A DNA stretch of 14,040 bases from positions 1-14,040 of the forward strand of contig DOYB01000129.1 in the NCBI GenBank assembly GCA_003518745.1, written 5' to 3'. Shown here piece after piece: positions 13,803 to 14,040 of this stretch. The notes below the pieces were generated by a model, which did no database searches, was not told the origin of the DNA, and saw nothing but the letters and a program-made list of their open reading frames with translations. Position numbers and translations under genes: made by a program. This DNA is from Selenomonas sp. (GTDB taxonomy: Bacteria; Bacillota; Negativicutes; Selenomonadales; Selenomonadaceae). Each line of letters opens with the position of its first letter. Position 1 is the first letter of the stretch.

Positions 13803-14040
13803 ATGGCAATATTCGCGGCAACAGTTTTTGTATTGATGTATGCCGTCATCGTATCGGAGAAAATCCATCGTACAGTGGCAGCCATGATAGGTGCTGTTGT
13901 CATGATGCTGGCAGGAGTCCTGTCCATCGACACCGCCCTTCATCATGTGGACTTCAACACCCTTGGACTGCTGGTAGGCATGATGATACTGGTTGGCATA
14001 ACCAGTCACACGGGACTTTTCGATTATGTGGCAATATGGG
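13803..14040 (+). CDS. ArsB/NhaD-type ion transporter (5' part, cut by the window edge)
   Basis: The first 79 codons of a membrane protein, open to the right edge. The protein starts MAIFAATVFVLMYAVI, followed by SEKIHRTVAAMIGAVVMML, then DFNTLGLLVGMMILVGI and TGLFDYVAIW. These are the conserved N-terminal helices of the ArsB/NhaD branch of the ion transporter superfamily (citrate-transporter-like fold), with the SEKIHRTVAA and DFNTLGLLxGMM motifs. Members export arsenite or exchange Na+ and H+. No arsR, arsC or arsA is visible, so a Na+/H+ antiporter-like role is a reasonable guess, but the substrate cannot be fixed from this fragment. The ATG at 13803 has AGGGAGG 7 nt upstream. Its own promoter and a leader terminator lie directly before it. 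Confidence 0.85.
   Translation, partial: MAIFAATVFVLMYAVIVSEKIHRTVAAMIGAVVMMLAGVLSIDTALHHVDFNTLGLLVGMMILVGITSHTGLFDYVAIW

Noticed and set aside
1..14040. CRISPR arrays, tRNA or rRNA genes, insertion sequences, phage or toxin-antitoxin genes
   Set aside because: I looked through both strands and saw no regular repeat-spacer pattern, no cloverleaf or rRNA signatures and no transposase, integrase or phage-like proteins.

Overview
The window reads as a chromosomal segment of a Bacillota species. The likeliest group is Negativicutes (Selenomonas or Anaerovibrio type), based on the gene mix, strong GGAGG ribosome binding sites, sigma-A-like promoters and moderate GC. This placement is inference; no rRNA or other marker is present. 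Almost all of the sequence is ordinary housekeeping and transport genes, and I see no phage, transposase, CRISPR array, tRNA or rRNA.

Layout. (1) 1-2310, plus strand: the 3' end of livF (branched-chain amino acid ABC transporter ATPase), a YjiH-family membrane protein starting 2 nt later, and a CBS-CBS-ACT regulatory protein. A 12-bp hairpin ends this unit and faces the convergent unit. (2) 9677-2365, minus strand: a six-gene run with very tight junctions. It holds an LCP (LytR-CpsA-Psr) cell-wall ligase, an ABC-F ATPase, the RecD2 helicase, thiM, a PF01910-type thiamine-binding protein and thiE. One good extended -10 promoter lies in front of the LCP gene, and no TPP riboswitch precedes thiM. 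The last three genes form a thiamine salvage module: ThiM phosphorylates hydroxyethylthiazole and ThiE joins it to the pyrimidine. The module sits downstream of cell-wall, translation and repair genes. (3) 11688-9936, minus strand: yhdT-panF, the usual pair for Na+-coupled pantothenate uptake. It is preceded by a long structured leader that ends in a strong intrinsic terminator, and followed by a 14-bp terminator hairpin. (4) 13417-12119, minus strand: a Tat-exported purple-acid-phosphatase-like metallophosphoesterase. (5) 13803 to the right edge, plus strand: the 5' part of an ArsB/NhaD-type ion transporter, with an attenuator-like terminator hairpin directly before its ribosome binding site.

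The unexplained material is intergenic. Between the phosphoesterase and yhdT (11689-12118) lie two copies of a ~38-bp direct repeat carrying promoter-like boxes, a GTAA-loop hairpin between them, and a ~190-nt leader with terminator that I could not assign to a known riboswitch class. Between the phosphoesterase and the ArsB/NhaD gene (13418-13802) lies a palindrome-rich, REP-like block. It is flanked by 10-bp inverted repeats that each contain an outward-facing TTGACA -35 box feeding one of the two divergent genes. These two stretches, with the attenuator-like leader of the ArsB/NhaD gene, are the best candidates for something undescribed. I do not see a convincing novel multi-gene system.
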